From Arenimonas soli (GTDB lineage: Bacteria > Pseudomonadota > Gammaproteobacteria > Xanthomonadales > Xanthomonadaceae): a stretch of 64,000 nt of DNA. Positions within the stretch are counted from its first letter, which is position 1. Each line of letters opens with the position of its first letter. The position numbers and the translations under genes are program-made. The stretch is from positions 248,001-312,000 of the forward strand of contig NZ_BMKC01000001.1 of assembly GCF_014643775.1 (NCBI RefSeq), in the 5' to 3' direction. This document shows positions 17,480 to 25,147 of the stretch, in pieces. The notes beneath the pieces were generated by a model. It did not search any database, was not told where the DNA came from, and worked only from the letters and a program-made list of their open reading frames with translations.

Positions 17480-19675
17480 ATGCATCGCACTCCCCTGGCG
17501 CTCGCGCTGGGCCTCGCCCTGTCGGCGCCGGCCACGGCCGCCGAGCCCACGTCTCCCGACGGCGCCACCACCCTGGCCACCATCACCGTCACCGCCACCC
17601 GAACCGAGCGGGCGCTCGACGACGTGCCCAGCACCGTCAACGTGCTCGACCGAGAGGAACTGGACCGCCAGCTGGCGCGGGACCTGAAGGACCTCGTGCG
17701 CTACGAACCCGGCGTGTCGGTCACTTCGAGCTTCGGCCGCTTCGGCCTCGGTGGCATCCGCATCCGCGGACTCGACGGCAACCGCGTGCGCATCCAGACC
17801 GATGGCATCGCGGTGCCGGACGCCTTTTCGATCGGCAGTTTCTCCAACGCCAACCGCAACTTCGTCGACCTCGACACGCTCAAGGCCGTCGAGATCGTGC
17901 GCGGCCCGGCCAGCGCGCTTTACGGCTCGGACGCCCTGGGCGGCGTGGTGGCCTTCGTCACCAAGGACCCGGAGGACTACCTGGACGCGGACCAGGACCG
18001 GCACGTCGGCCTGAAGTTCGGCTACCACGGCGACACGCGCGGCCTGTTCGCCGGCGCGACCACCGCGTTCGCGGGCGAGCGCTGGTCGAGCTTGCTGGCG
18101 GTCAGCGCGCGCAAGGGCCGGGAAGTCGAGAATTTCGGTGATGATGCGGGCGTGGGCGCGGGGCGCACCGCAACGAACCCGCAGGACACGCGCGGCAAGT
18201 CGCTGCTGGGCAAGCTGGTGTTCGCCCCGGACGGCAACCAGCGCTTTCGACTGACGGTCGAGGGTAACGAAGACGTGACCGCCACCGACGTGCTGACCTC
18301 GGTCAACGCCACCACGCTTTCCCTGGCCGGCGAAGACAGCCAGACGCGGGCCCGGCTCTCACTGGCCCACGAAATGGACGTGATCGACCGGGCGTTCGCC
18401 GACGCGCTGGACTGGCAGGTCTATCGCCAGGACAGCGAAACCACCCAGTGGACCTTCGAGGACCGCAGCAACAACACCCGGCGTGAGCGCGAATTCAATT
18501 TCGACCAGCGCGTGCTTGGCGCGATGCTGACCGCGCACAAGGGCTTCGACACGGGCAGCGTTCGGCATGAGCTGACCTACGGCCTGGAGGTCGCGCGCAC
18601 CGATATCCGGCAAAAGCGCGACGGCCTGTCCATAAATCTGGCCACCGGCGCGGCGACGCCCGTCGTCATGCCCGACGTGTTTCCGGTGCGTGATTTCCCG
18701 GTCAGCCGGACCACGACCACCTCGCTGTACCTGCAGGACGAAATGCTGTTCGCCGACGGCGACTTCCGGCTGGTGCCGGGCCTGCGCGTGGATCGCTACG
18801 AACTAAGGCCCGAGGCCGACCCGATCTTCATCGCCGACAATCCGGGCGTGCCGCTGTCGGACGTCCGCGAAACCAGTGTCTCGCCCAAGCTGGGAGCGGT
18901 CTGGCACTTCGCGGACCGCTGGTCGCTGTTCGGCGGCTACGCACGCGGCTTCCGTTCGCCGCCCTACAACGACGTCAATCTCGGCTTCACCAATTTCGCC
19001 TTCGGCTATACAGCCATCCCCAATCCCGACCTCAGGCCCGAGACCAGCGATGGCTACGAGGCCGGCCTGCGCTACGGCGGCGACGCCCTGTGGCTCAGCC
19101 TGTCGGCCTACCAGAACGACTACGAGGACTTCATCGAGTCGCTGCGCTTCGTCGGCTTCAACGACATGGGGCTGATCGTGTTCCAGTCGCAGAACGTGGA
19201 CCAGGCGCGCATCCGCGGCGCAGAACTCAAGGCCGGGCTGGACCTGGGCGCCCTGGCCGACCGACTGCATGGCTGGCGCGCGCATGCGGCGATGTCCTGG
19301 CAGCGCGGCGACGACCGTGTCGCCGACGAGCCGCTGCGTTCGGTCGACCCGGCGCGCGCCGTGCTCGGCATTGGCTACGAAGCGGATGCCTGGGGCGTCG
19401 AGCTGGTGGGCAGTTTCGCGCAGCGCAAGGACCGCCTGGCCGAACTCTCTCCCGGCCAGCCGGCCTTTGCGCCGCCCGGCTACGGCGTGCTCGACCTGCT
19501 CGTGCACTGGGACTTCGCGCCTGGGGCCACCTTCAACCTCGGCGTGTTCAACCTGGGCGACCGCAAGGTCTGGGACTGGGCCGACGTGCCCGGCGTCGCC
19601 GCCGACAGCGCCGTCCTGGACCGCTACACCCGACCGGGGCGCCACGTCGCGCTCAGCCTGCAAGTTCAGTGGTAA
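17480..19675 (+). CDS. TonB-dependent receptor of the haemoglobin/haem type
   Basis: A 731-residue outer-membrane receptor. A signal peptide (about 1-20) is followed by a TonB box (TITVTATR) and a plug domain (VPSTVNVLDREEL, IRIRGLDGNRVRIQTDGI, VEIVRGPASALYGSDALGGVVAF). The barrel contains FRSPPYNDVN and IPNPDLRPETS, equivalents of the FRAP and NPDL boxes of haem receptors; the His often found between those boxes is absent, so the ligand is less certain. The protein ends with the aromatic-type sequence ALSLQVQW. It sits behind a Fur-box-like site and 16 bases before a DUF6607 lipoprotein. Iron or haem uptake energised by TonB is the likely role. Confidence 0.87.
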   Translation: MHRTPLALALGLALSAPATAAEPTSPDGATTLATITVTATRTERALDDVPSTVNVLDREELDRQLARDLKDLVRYEPGVSVTSSFGRFGLGGIRIRGLDGNRVRIQTDGIAVPDAFSIGSFSNANRNFVDLDTLKAVEIVRGPASALYGSDALGGVVAFVTKDPEDYLDADQDRHVGLKFGYHGDTRGLFAGATTAFAGERWSSLLAVSARKGREVENFGDDAGVGAGRTATNPQDTRGKSLLGKLVFAPDGNQRFRLTVEGNEDVTATDVLTSVNATTLSLAGEDSQTRARLSLAHEMDVIDRAFADALDWQVYRQDSETTQWTFEDRSNNTRREREFNFDQRVLGAMLTAHKGFDTGSVRHELTYGLEVARTDIRQKRDGLSINLATGAATPVVMPDVFPVRDFPVSRTTTTSLYLQDEMLFADGDFRLVPGLRVDRYELRPEADPIFIADNPGVPLSDVRETSVSPKLGAVWHFADRWSLFGGYARGFRSPPYNDVNLGFTNFAFGYTAIPNPDLRPETSDGYEAGLRYGGDALWLSLSAYQNDYEDFIESLRFVGFNDMGLIVFQSQNVDQARIRGAELKAGLDLGALADRLHGWRAHAAMSWQRGDDRVADEPLRSVDPARAVLGIGYEADAWGVELVGSFAQRKDRLAELSPGQPAFAPPGYGVLDLLVHWDFAPGATFNLGVFNLGDRKVWDWADVPGVAADSAVLDRYTRPGRHVALSLQVQW

Positions 19676-19691
19676 ACCACGGAGACCCACG

Positions 19692-20675
19692 ATGATCCGC
19701 AATCTTCTGCTCGCCACCGTCGCGCTGACCCTGACCGGCTGCGTGACCACCCCCGTCGCTACCGCGCCTGCGCCCGCCGTGTCCGCGGTCCCACGGGAAG
19801 GCGACACCACGTCCTACGAAGCCGACCGCAAGGCCATCCTGGCGATGCTGGGCGAATACGAGGTGGACTTCGATTTCCGGGAGACCGTCGTGCTCAGGGA
19901 CGGCTACCAGACCCGTCCGGCCAAGCGCACCGGCGCGTATGAAGTCGTCTTGCTGGTGGAGGACACCGGCGACCGCATCGTGCTGCAGCACCTGCTGGTC
20001 TCGAAGAACGGGCACGTCACCAAACACTGGCGGCAGGACTGGCACTACGAAGCCGGCGAGCGCTTCGAGTTCAGCGCCGACCAGACCTGGCGCGTGCGTG
20101 CCATCGAGCCCGGCAAGACGCGCGGTGCCTGGACCCAGTGCGTGTTCGAGGTCAGCGACGCGCCGCGCTACTGCGGCACCGGCCGCTTCAACCACAAGTA
20201 CGGCGTGGCCACCTGGACCTCCGACCGCAGCTGGCGTCCGCTGCCGCGCCGCGAATACACCACCCGCGAGGACTACAACGCGCTCAACGTCGAGAACCGC
20301 CACACCATCGTGCCCGGGGGCTGGACGCACGAACAGGACAACACCAAGGTGGTGCGTCGTGCCGATGGCAGCACCGACCACACCCTGGTGCGCGAGCTTG
20401 GCTTCAACGACTACCGCAAGCTCGAAGGCTTCGACTTCGGCCCGGCCTATCGCTACTGGCAGGCCACGCAGGGCTACTGGGCCAAGGTGCGTGCGCTCTG
20501 GCAGTCCCGCTTCGACGCCCATGGCGGCGTGCACCTGAAGACCGACGTCGACGGCATGCCGGTCATCGTCGCCACCTTCGCGCAGGCCGAGAAAGTCCGG
20601 AAGGGCGTGCCGGTGGCCGAGGACGACATCCGCGCCGTTTTCGACACTTTCGTGCTGGCGCCTGACGGGCCCTGA
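19692..20675 (+). CDS. DUF6607-family lipoprotein linked to the haem-type receptor
   Basis: A 327-residue predicted lipoprotein: a signal peptide ends in the lipobox LTGC near residue 17. The remainder has the pattern of the DUF6607 family (YEVDFDFRETVVL, KHWRQDWHYE, RYCGTGRFNHKYGVATWTS, RREYTTREDYN), rich in Trp, Tyr and His. As I recall, this family is found next to TonB-dependent receptors for haem or iron; its function is unknown. GGAG precedes the ATG at 19692, 16 bases after the receptor stop, so it shares the Fur-controlled transcript. A role in handling the ligand at the outer membrane is inference. Confidence 0.72.
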   Translation: MIRNLLLATVALTLTGCVTTPVATAPAPAVSAVPREGDTTSYEADRKAILAMLGEYEVDFDFRETVVLRDGYQTRPAKRTGAYEVVLLVEDTGDRIVLQHLLVSKNGHVTKHWRQDWHYEAGERFEFSADQTWRVRAIEPGKTRGAWTQCVFEVSDAPRYCGTGRFNHKYGVATWTSDRSWRPLPRREYTTREDYNALNVENRHTIVPGGWTHEQDNTKVVRRADGSTDHTLVRELGFNDYRKLEGFDFGPAYRYWQATQGYWAKVRALWQSRFDAHGGVHLKTDVDGMPVIVATFAQAEKVRKGVPVAEDDIRAVFDTFVLAPDGP

Positions 20676-20676
20676 T

Positions 20677-21645
20677 CTACTGCGGAAGTTCGCAGGGCGC
20701 CGGCATGTCGTCGGGCCGCTTCAGGAAGGGTGGCTGCAGGAAGGCGTGTTCGCCGCCGAACGTGCGTTCGTCGAACACGTCGACGTGCAGGCGCCGCGCT
20801 TCGCCCCGCGCCGCGACCTGGGCGCTGGCGTCCAGGCGCTGCAGCAGCCGGCGGTCTTCGCGCTGGCCGAACAGGGCCACCGACAGCAGGTGGTAGACGG
20901 CGGCCCGGTAGTCGTCGTTGGGGACCAGCACGCTGGGAAACCCGAAGTCGTCGCCATAGGCCGAGGCCAGGGCGAAGGCCGCGGCCGGGTGCCCGGCGCG
21001 AAGGGCCCGCTGCAGCATGCCCGGCGCTTCGTTGCGCCAGGTATCGAAGTCGCTGCCGGCGGCAACGCCGCGGCCACCAGGATTCCACTGGTGGCCCAGG
21101 CCGTAGGCCAGCATCGCTTCGGGATCGCCATCCAGGGCAGCCTCGCGCAGGTAACGGCTGCCCTGGTCGTGCAGCGACGCGGGCAGCAGGTCGCAGTCGC
21201 GGGCGACCTCGAGCCTCCAGAGTTCTTCCGCGGCGACGCGGTTGGCGGCGGCCAGGTCGCCTCGGCGTTCGTACTCCGTCTCGAGGTCCGGTCGGCCGAC
21301 CAGCCGGCCGATGATCTTGTTCCAGCGCGCCGAGTGCTGGCAGCGCAGAAGGCCGTGGCCCAGCCGGCAGGCGGCCCGGGCGTCGCCTGCGTCGGCACGC
21401 GCCAGCAGGTCCGGCAGCGCCTGGGAAAACGGCAGGTCCTGGGCCGGCAGGGGCGGCAGTGCACCTCGGTCGGCGGCCCTGTCGTCCTCGCCTGCTGGCC
21501 CGGCATCCCGCTCGGGGAGCTGCGCAGCGGTTACGGCGGCGGGGCGGCCGGGCTGCTGCTCCGCGGCCTGCATTCCGAACCAGGCCAGTCCGGCAAGCGC
21601 GGCGGCAAGCGCCAGCAACAGCAGGGCGCGACGATGCCGGTTCAC
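20677..21645 (-). CDS. Membrane-anchored SEL1/TPR-like protein, paralogue A
   Basis: A 322-residue protein of unknown function. One N-terminal membrane helix (LLLLALAAALAGLAWFG) is followed by a low-complexity linker and a helical-repeat region of SEL1 style: LLARADAGDARAACRLGHGLLRC, YLREAALDGDPEAMLAYGLG, LQRALRAGHPAAAFALASAYG. SEL1-like repeats usually mediate protein-protein contacts. It is a clear paralogue of the gene upstream (same layout, PLPAQD and PLPARD linkers, same repeat phasing) and overlaps it by 4 bases. Its stop lies one base from that of the convergent DUF6607 gene. Confidence 0.65.
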   Translation of the reverse strand: MNRHRRALLLLALAAALAGLAWFGMQAAEQQPGRPAAVTAAQLPERDAGPAGEDDRAADRGALPPLPAQDLPFSQALPDLLARADAGDARAACRLGHGLLRCQHSARWNKIIGRLVGRPDLETEYERRGDLAAANRVAAEELWRLEVARDCDLLPASLHDQGSRYLREAALDGDPEAMLAYGLGHQWNPGGRGVAAGSDFDTWRNEAPGMLQRALRAGHPAAAFALASAYGDDFGFPSVLVPNDDYRAAVYHLLSVALFGQREDRRLLQRLDASAQVAARGEARRLHVDVFDERTFGGEHAFLQPPFLKRPDDMPAPCELPQ

Positions 21646-22670
21646 GGGAAGTCGTCCTCTGGTTCAGCGCAGGCCGGTCGCCACGACTCCGCCGCCGGCC
21701 AGGTGGAATCACCCTCCGGGAGCAGGGCGTTGCCAAGTCCCACCAGATCCTTGCTGATCCGGAACCGGCGGTCCTGGAAAAAACGTTCTTGCCATTCGCG
21801 GGCCAGTAGGTCGGCATCACGCGCCAGGTCCGGGCCGGGCTCGTCGGTCATCCAGTAATCCGGCAGTTCGAAGTCCTCGAACAGGCGTTGCGCCAGCCGC
21901 AGGTAGGCCTGGTCGCGCAGGGGGTCTTCCGGGGTGATGAAGGACAGGGTGGTGCCATGGTGCGAATGGGCCTCGAGCAGCAGCAGCGCAGCTTCGGGGC
22001 GGCCGATTGCCAGCTGCGCCTGCAGCAGGGCGGGGGCTTCGCGCCGCCATTGGTCGAAGTCCGGTCCCAGCAGATCGCTGCTGTCGGTGGCGCCGAGGCC
22101 GACGAAGGCGTCGCCGCGCAGGTAGCGCACCACCGCCTCGGGTTCGCCGGCCAGCGCCGACTGCCGCAGGTAGGCCGGGGCACGCCGGGACAGGGAGGGT
22201 GGAATGCCGTCGCACTGCCGCCGCAGGGTGGTCAGATTCAGGATCATCGACGCGGCTTCGTTGGCTGCCGACAGCTCGCCGCGCGCCGCCATGTCGTCCT
22301 CGTTCTTGTGTAGTGCGGCCAGGAAATCGTCGGTCAGCAAGTCAGGATTAATTAGCCGGCAATGCGCCAGCAGGCTGCCCAGGCGGCAGGCGGCGCGGCG
22401 ATCGCCGCCGTCGGCGCGTGCGACCAGGTCGCGCACGTGGGTTGGCAGGATCGCCTGGTCCCTGGCAGGAAGCGGCGGCAACTGCCGGGCAGGTTCGGCT
22501 GCCGGCGCGGCCGGCGAGTCGGCGATCCAGGCCTGATCGGGCGGGGCGGCGGTGGACGTGCCGCCATCCGCGTGGTCAACGCGCAAGAACCAGGCTGTCG
22601 TGGCGACGAGGACAAGCGCCAGGGCAAGGACCAGTGTCGGGGCCAGCCAGGCCCATCGGGAACGTCGCAT
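21642..22670 (-). CDS. Membrane-anchored SEL1/TPR-like protein, paralogue B
   Basis: A 342-residue protein with an N-terminal membrane segment (LAPTLVLALALVLVATTAWFL), a Pro/Ala-rich linker and SEL1-like helices: LVARADGGDRRAACRLGSLLAHC, YLRQSALAGEPEAVVRYLRGDAF, LLQAQLAIGRPEAALLLLEA. It is the first gene of a two-gene unit with its paralogue. The repeat block beginning R-A-D-x-G-D-x-R-A-A-C-R-L-G is shared between them almost residue by residue, so the pair arose by tandem duplication. The conserved Cys pairs in the repeat region suggest an oxidising, periplasmic location. Function unknown. Confidence 0.65.
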   Translation of the reverse strand: MRRSRWAWLAPTLVLALALVLVATTAWFLRVDHADGGTSTAAPPDQAWIADSPAAPAAEPARQLPPLPARDQAILPTHVRDLVARADGGDRRAACRLGSLLAHCRLINPDLLTDDFLAALHKNEDDMAARGELSAANEAASMILNLTTLRRQCDGIPPSLSRRAPAYLRQSALAGEPEAVVRYLRGDAFVGLGATDSSDLLGPDFDQWRREAPALLQAQLAIGRPEAALLLLEAHSHHGTTLSFITPEDPLRDQAYLRLAQRLFEDFELPDYWMTDEPGPDLARDADLLAREWQERFFQDRRFRISKDLVGLGNALLPEGDSTWPAAESWRPACAEPEDDFP

Positions 22671-22687
22671 TCAATCGCCAACTTCCG

Positions 22688-22714
22688 GGGGGAAGGGCAT
22701 TGAACCCTTCCCCC
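22688..22714 (-). terminator. Hairpin downstream of the PDZ-protein gene
   Basis: A perfect 10-bp stem (22688-22697 with 22705-22714) with a seven-base loop, between the PDZ-protein stop and the SEL1-like pair. There is no T-run after it on the minus strand, so it may be a weak or Rho-assisted terminator or an mRNA-stabilising stem. Confidence 0.4.
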
Positions 22715-22738
22715 GCGGCTGGCGGCAAGTCCGGCGAC

Positions 22739-23896
22739 TCAGTCCACGTGCTGCCCACGCGTCGCAATGCGCGTCACCACGCCATCGGCGAACACCACGG
22801 CGGCGTCATCCGCAGGTGGCGCCGGCGGGGCGGGCGGAGCCGGCGGTGCGGGCACGCCGGGGGGGGAGGGCGGGGAGGGCGGTGCAGGCGGCGCCGGGGG
22901 CGCCGGCGGGGCGAACCACTTCATCGTCGGCGCCTCGGGCACGGTCACCTGCACGCTGCGCGACTTGCGGTCGCGCAGCAGCTGCACCTGCAGCTTTTCG
23001 CCGGCGTCCTCGCCGCGCAGGGCGCGCATGGCGTCGCGCGGGGTGTTCACCTCGGTGTCGCCGATGCGCTGGATGACGTCGCCCGGTTCCAGCGTCTCCA
23101 GGCCCTGGCCGCCACTGAGCACCAGCACGCCGCGGTCGGTGCCGAAATAGCGCCCCAGCCTGGCGTCCACCGACGCCAGGTTCAGGCCGTTCCAGCGGAA
23201 CGCCTGGGCCAGCACCGGCAGCTTGCAGTCGGCGTCGCCCGGCGCGCAGGGCGCGGCGGCGATGCGGGCGATCTCCATTTCGATGCCCGGGTGGATGAGC
23301 GGCTGGGCACGCAGCTGCGCGAGCTCGCGCAGCTCCACGGCTTTTTCGAACTCCTCGCCGAAATGGAACTCGAAATCGTCGCCGCCGGTGAACATCATCA
23401 CCCGCGCCGCGTCGCCGGCGATCACCGTGGCCGTGGCGGGTTTGCCGTCGCGGCGATATCCCAGGCGGACCTTCTGGTCCCTTTCCAGCTTGCCCAGCAG
23501 CTCGCGCGCCTGTTCGACCGCGGCCTCGCCCTTGGCGCTGATGGCCTTGCCGTCGATGCTTTCGAGCTGGTCGCCGCTGCGCAGGCCGGCTTTTGCCGCG
23601 GGGCCCTCCGGGGTGACGGCGGCGATGCGCACGCCGGTGACGCCGGGTTCGGGACTCATGACGATGCCCAGCCGGGCCCGTCGTGCTTCGCTGCGGATGC
23701 GTTCGACGTCGACGATGCGGGCGCGGTGCTCGCCGCGGCTGAGTTCGGCGACGCGCCGGGCCGCGGCCTGCAGTTCGGCGCGGGCCTGGTCGAGTTCGGC
23801 GCGGCGGGCGGCTTCGGCCGCGTCGGTTTCCGGGTTGGCGTGGGCGGTGGCCGCGAAGGCGGCGGCGACCAGCAAGGAGAGAAGGCGGAGTTTCAT
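22739..23896 (-). CDS. Periplasmic protein with two PDZ domains and a proline-rich tail
   Basis: A 385-residue exported protein. A signal peptide ends near AHA-NPE (about residue 20). A short coiled coil follows (AEAARRAELDQARAELQAAARRVAELS). A first PDZ domain covers about 75-165 (LGIVMSP, PEGPAAKAGLRSGDQLESIDGKAI) and a second about 245-325 (GGQGLETLEPGDVIQRIGDTEVNTPRDAM). There is no protease domain, so it is not DegP or DegS. The C-terminus is a run of PPAPPAPP-type repeats (about 328-365). As the third gene of an ECF sigma/anti-sigma operon it is a candidate envelope sensor or target of that pathway. Inference only. Confidence 0.75.
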   Translation of the reverse strand: MKLRLLSLLVAAAFAATAHANPETDAAEAARRAELDQARAELQAAARRVAELSRGEHRARIVDVERIRSEARRARLGIVMSPEPGVTGVRIAAVTPEGPAAKAGLRSGDQLESIDGKAISAKGEAAVEQARELLGKLERDQKVRLGYRRDGKPATATVIAGDAARVMMFTGGDDFEFHFGEEFEKAVELRELAQLRAQPLIHPGIEMEIARIAAAPCAPGDADCKLPVLAQAFRWNGLNLASVDARLGRYFGTDRGVLVLSGGQGLETLEPGDVIQRIGDTEVNTPRDAMRALRGEDAGEKLQVQLLRDRKSRSVQVTVPEAPTMKWFAPPAPPAPPAPPSPPSPPGVPAPPAPPAPPAPPADDAAVVFADGVVTRIATRGQHVD

Positions 23897-23920
23897 GTCG
23901 GTTTCCTCGGTGGGGGAGGG

Positions 23921-24490
23921 TCAGAAGGTGGCGACCAGGGCGCCGTCGAGCTGGTCGCCCTGCACGGCGACCCACTGGGCCGTGCCCTGCAGGCCGGCGT
24001 AGTCGCGCAGGGTGGCCACGCGCTGGTGCCACAGGTCGGTGCGTTCGGAATCGGACAGGCCGGGCCCGGCCAGCGCGGCGTCCACGCGGGCGATGCGGTC
24101 TTCAAGCTCCAGGCCCAGCAGCAGGGTGCTGGCCGAGCCGACCTCGTCGCGCGACACCGTCGCCAGCAGCGCTTCGAGCTGGGCTGATTCGGCCATCAGC
24201 GTTTCCAGGCCGGCGGGTTCGGAAGACACGGTAGCCACTGTCGGGGAAGCCTCGTTCGAATCCCTCGCCTGGTCGCGCGGCAGCGGCAGCACCAGGGCCA
24301 GGGCCAGCACCGCCGCGGCGGCCGCGGCCAGCGCCAGGGGCCAGCGTGGCCCCAGCGGCCGCGTGCGCACGGCGTCGAAACGTTCGGCCAGCAGCGGCCA
24401 GGCACTGCGGTCCGGCGCTTCGAGCGGCAAGCGCGCGATGGCTTCGGACAAGGGCAGGCCGGGCGGCGCGGAGCGGATGTCGTCAGGCAT
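23921..24490 (-). CDS. Putative anti-sigma factor (single membrane span)
   Basis: A 189-residue protein with a cytoplasmic N-terminus (about 50 residues), one membrane helix (LALAAAAAAVLALALVLPLP, about 53-72) and a periplasmic helical domain. It has no zinc-binding HxxxCxxC motif, and I recognise no family in its sequence. The assignment as anti-sigma factor rests on its layout and on an 8-base overlap with the ECF sigma gene upstream. AGGAGGT precedes the ATG at 24490. Such proteins bind the sigma factor at the inner membrane until a signal releases it. The signal could involve the PDZ protein encoded downstream. Confidence 0.68.
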   Translation of the reverse strand: MPDDIRSAPPGLPLSEAIARLPLEAPDRSAWPLLAERFDAVRTRPLGPRWPLALAAAAAAVLALALVLPLPRDQARDSNEASPTVATVSSEPAGLETLMAESAQLEALLATVSRDEVGSASTLLLGLELEDRIARVDAALAGPGLSDSERTDLWHQRVATLRDYAGLQGTAQWVAVQGDQLDGALVATF

Positions 24491-25055
24491 GGGAGTCCAC
24501 CTCCTGGGTGATCTTCAGCATCTCGCGCAGGCGGCGGGTGCCGCGCGCGAGCTGGGATTTGGAGAAGCTGGCGGTCTTGCCCATCAGGCCGCCGATCTGT
24601 TCGTGGGTGTAGCCCTCGGCGTGGTAGAGCCAGATCACGCTGCGGGTGGCGTCGGGCAGCCTGTCCAGCGCCTGGGCAAGCAGGGCCGCGTCGGCGGCGG
24701 CGGGCGGCAGCAGCACGTCATGGCCTTCGAGTTCGACCTCGTCACTGTCTTCGGTGAAGGGCTGGCGGTTGCGCCGGCGCAGGCGCATCAATGCCTCGTT
24801 GACCGCGATCTGCCGCAGCCAGCCCCAGAACGGGCTGTCGCCGCGGAATTCGCCGATGCGGTCGAAAAGCTTGAACATGGTGTCCTGCAGCACGTCCTGG
24901 GCCTCTTCGCGCTGGCCGGTGAGGCGCAGCGCCAGGGTGAACACCGGCCGCTCGAAACGCCGGTAGATCTGCTCGAAGGCACTGGCTTCGCCGCGCTGGG
25001 CGCGCTGGACCAGGGTGTCGGGCAGGTCGATGGCGAAGGAGGAGGGTGGGCTCAC
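24483..25055 (-). CDS. ECF-type RNA polymerase sigma factor
   Basis: A 190-residue sigma-70 family member of the extracytoplasmic-function group. Region 2 reads AFEQIYRRFERPVFTLALRLTGQREEAQDVLQDTMFKLFDRIGEFRGDSPFWGWL; region 4 reads ALDRLPDATRSVIWLYHAEGYTHEQIGGLMGKTASFSKSQLARGTRRL. The start is taken as GTG at 25055, the only start codon giving a normal N-terminus; the ATG two bases upstream meets a stop at once. No clear Shine-Dalgarno is seen, so translation may be weak. It directs transcription of an envelope-stress or similar regulon and probably its own operon with the anti-sigma and PDZ genes. Confidence 0.85.
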   Translation of the reverse strand: MSPPSSFAIDLPDTLVQRAQRGEASAFEQIYRRFERPVFTLALRLTGQREEAQDVLQDTMFKLFDRIGEFRGDSPFWGWLRQIAVNEALMRLRRRNRQPFTEDSDEVELEGHDVLLPPAAADAALLAQALDRLPDATRSVIWLYHAEGYTHEQIGGLMGKTASFSKSQLARGTRRLREMLKITQEVDSHA

Positions 25056-25095
25056 ATCGGTCTTGGATGCGCCGGGAGGCAAAAGCGTCGCACAT

Positions 25096-25121
25096 AAAAA
25101 AGGCCGGGGTTTCCCCCGGCC
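25096..25121 (-). terminator. Intrinsic terminator of the FecA-like receptor gene
   Basis: An 8-bp perfect stem (25102-25109 with 25114-25121). The run of A's at 25096-25101 reads as TTTTTT on the minus strand directly after the stem. Confidence 0.88.
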
Positions 25122-25147
25122 CTGTCGTCCCTTCCCTGGACGTTGGA

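Noticed and set aside
24240-24262. A GTTCGAATCC-like tRNA T-loop sequence
   Set aside because: It is inside the coding sequence of the anti-sigma factor and no cloverleaf can be formed around it.
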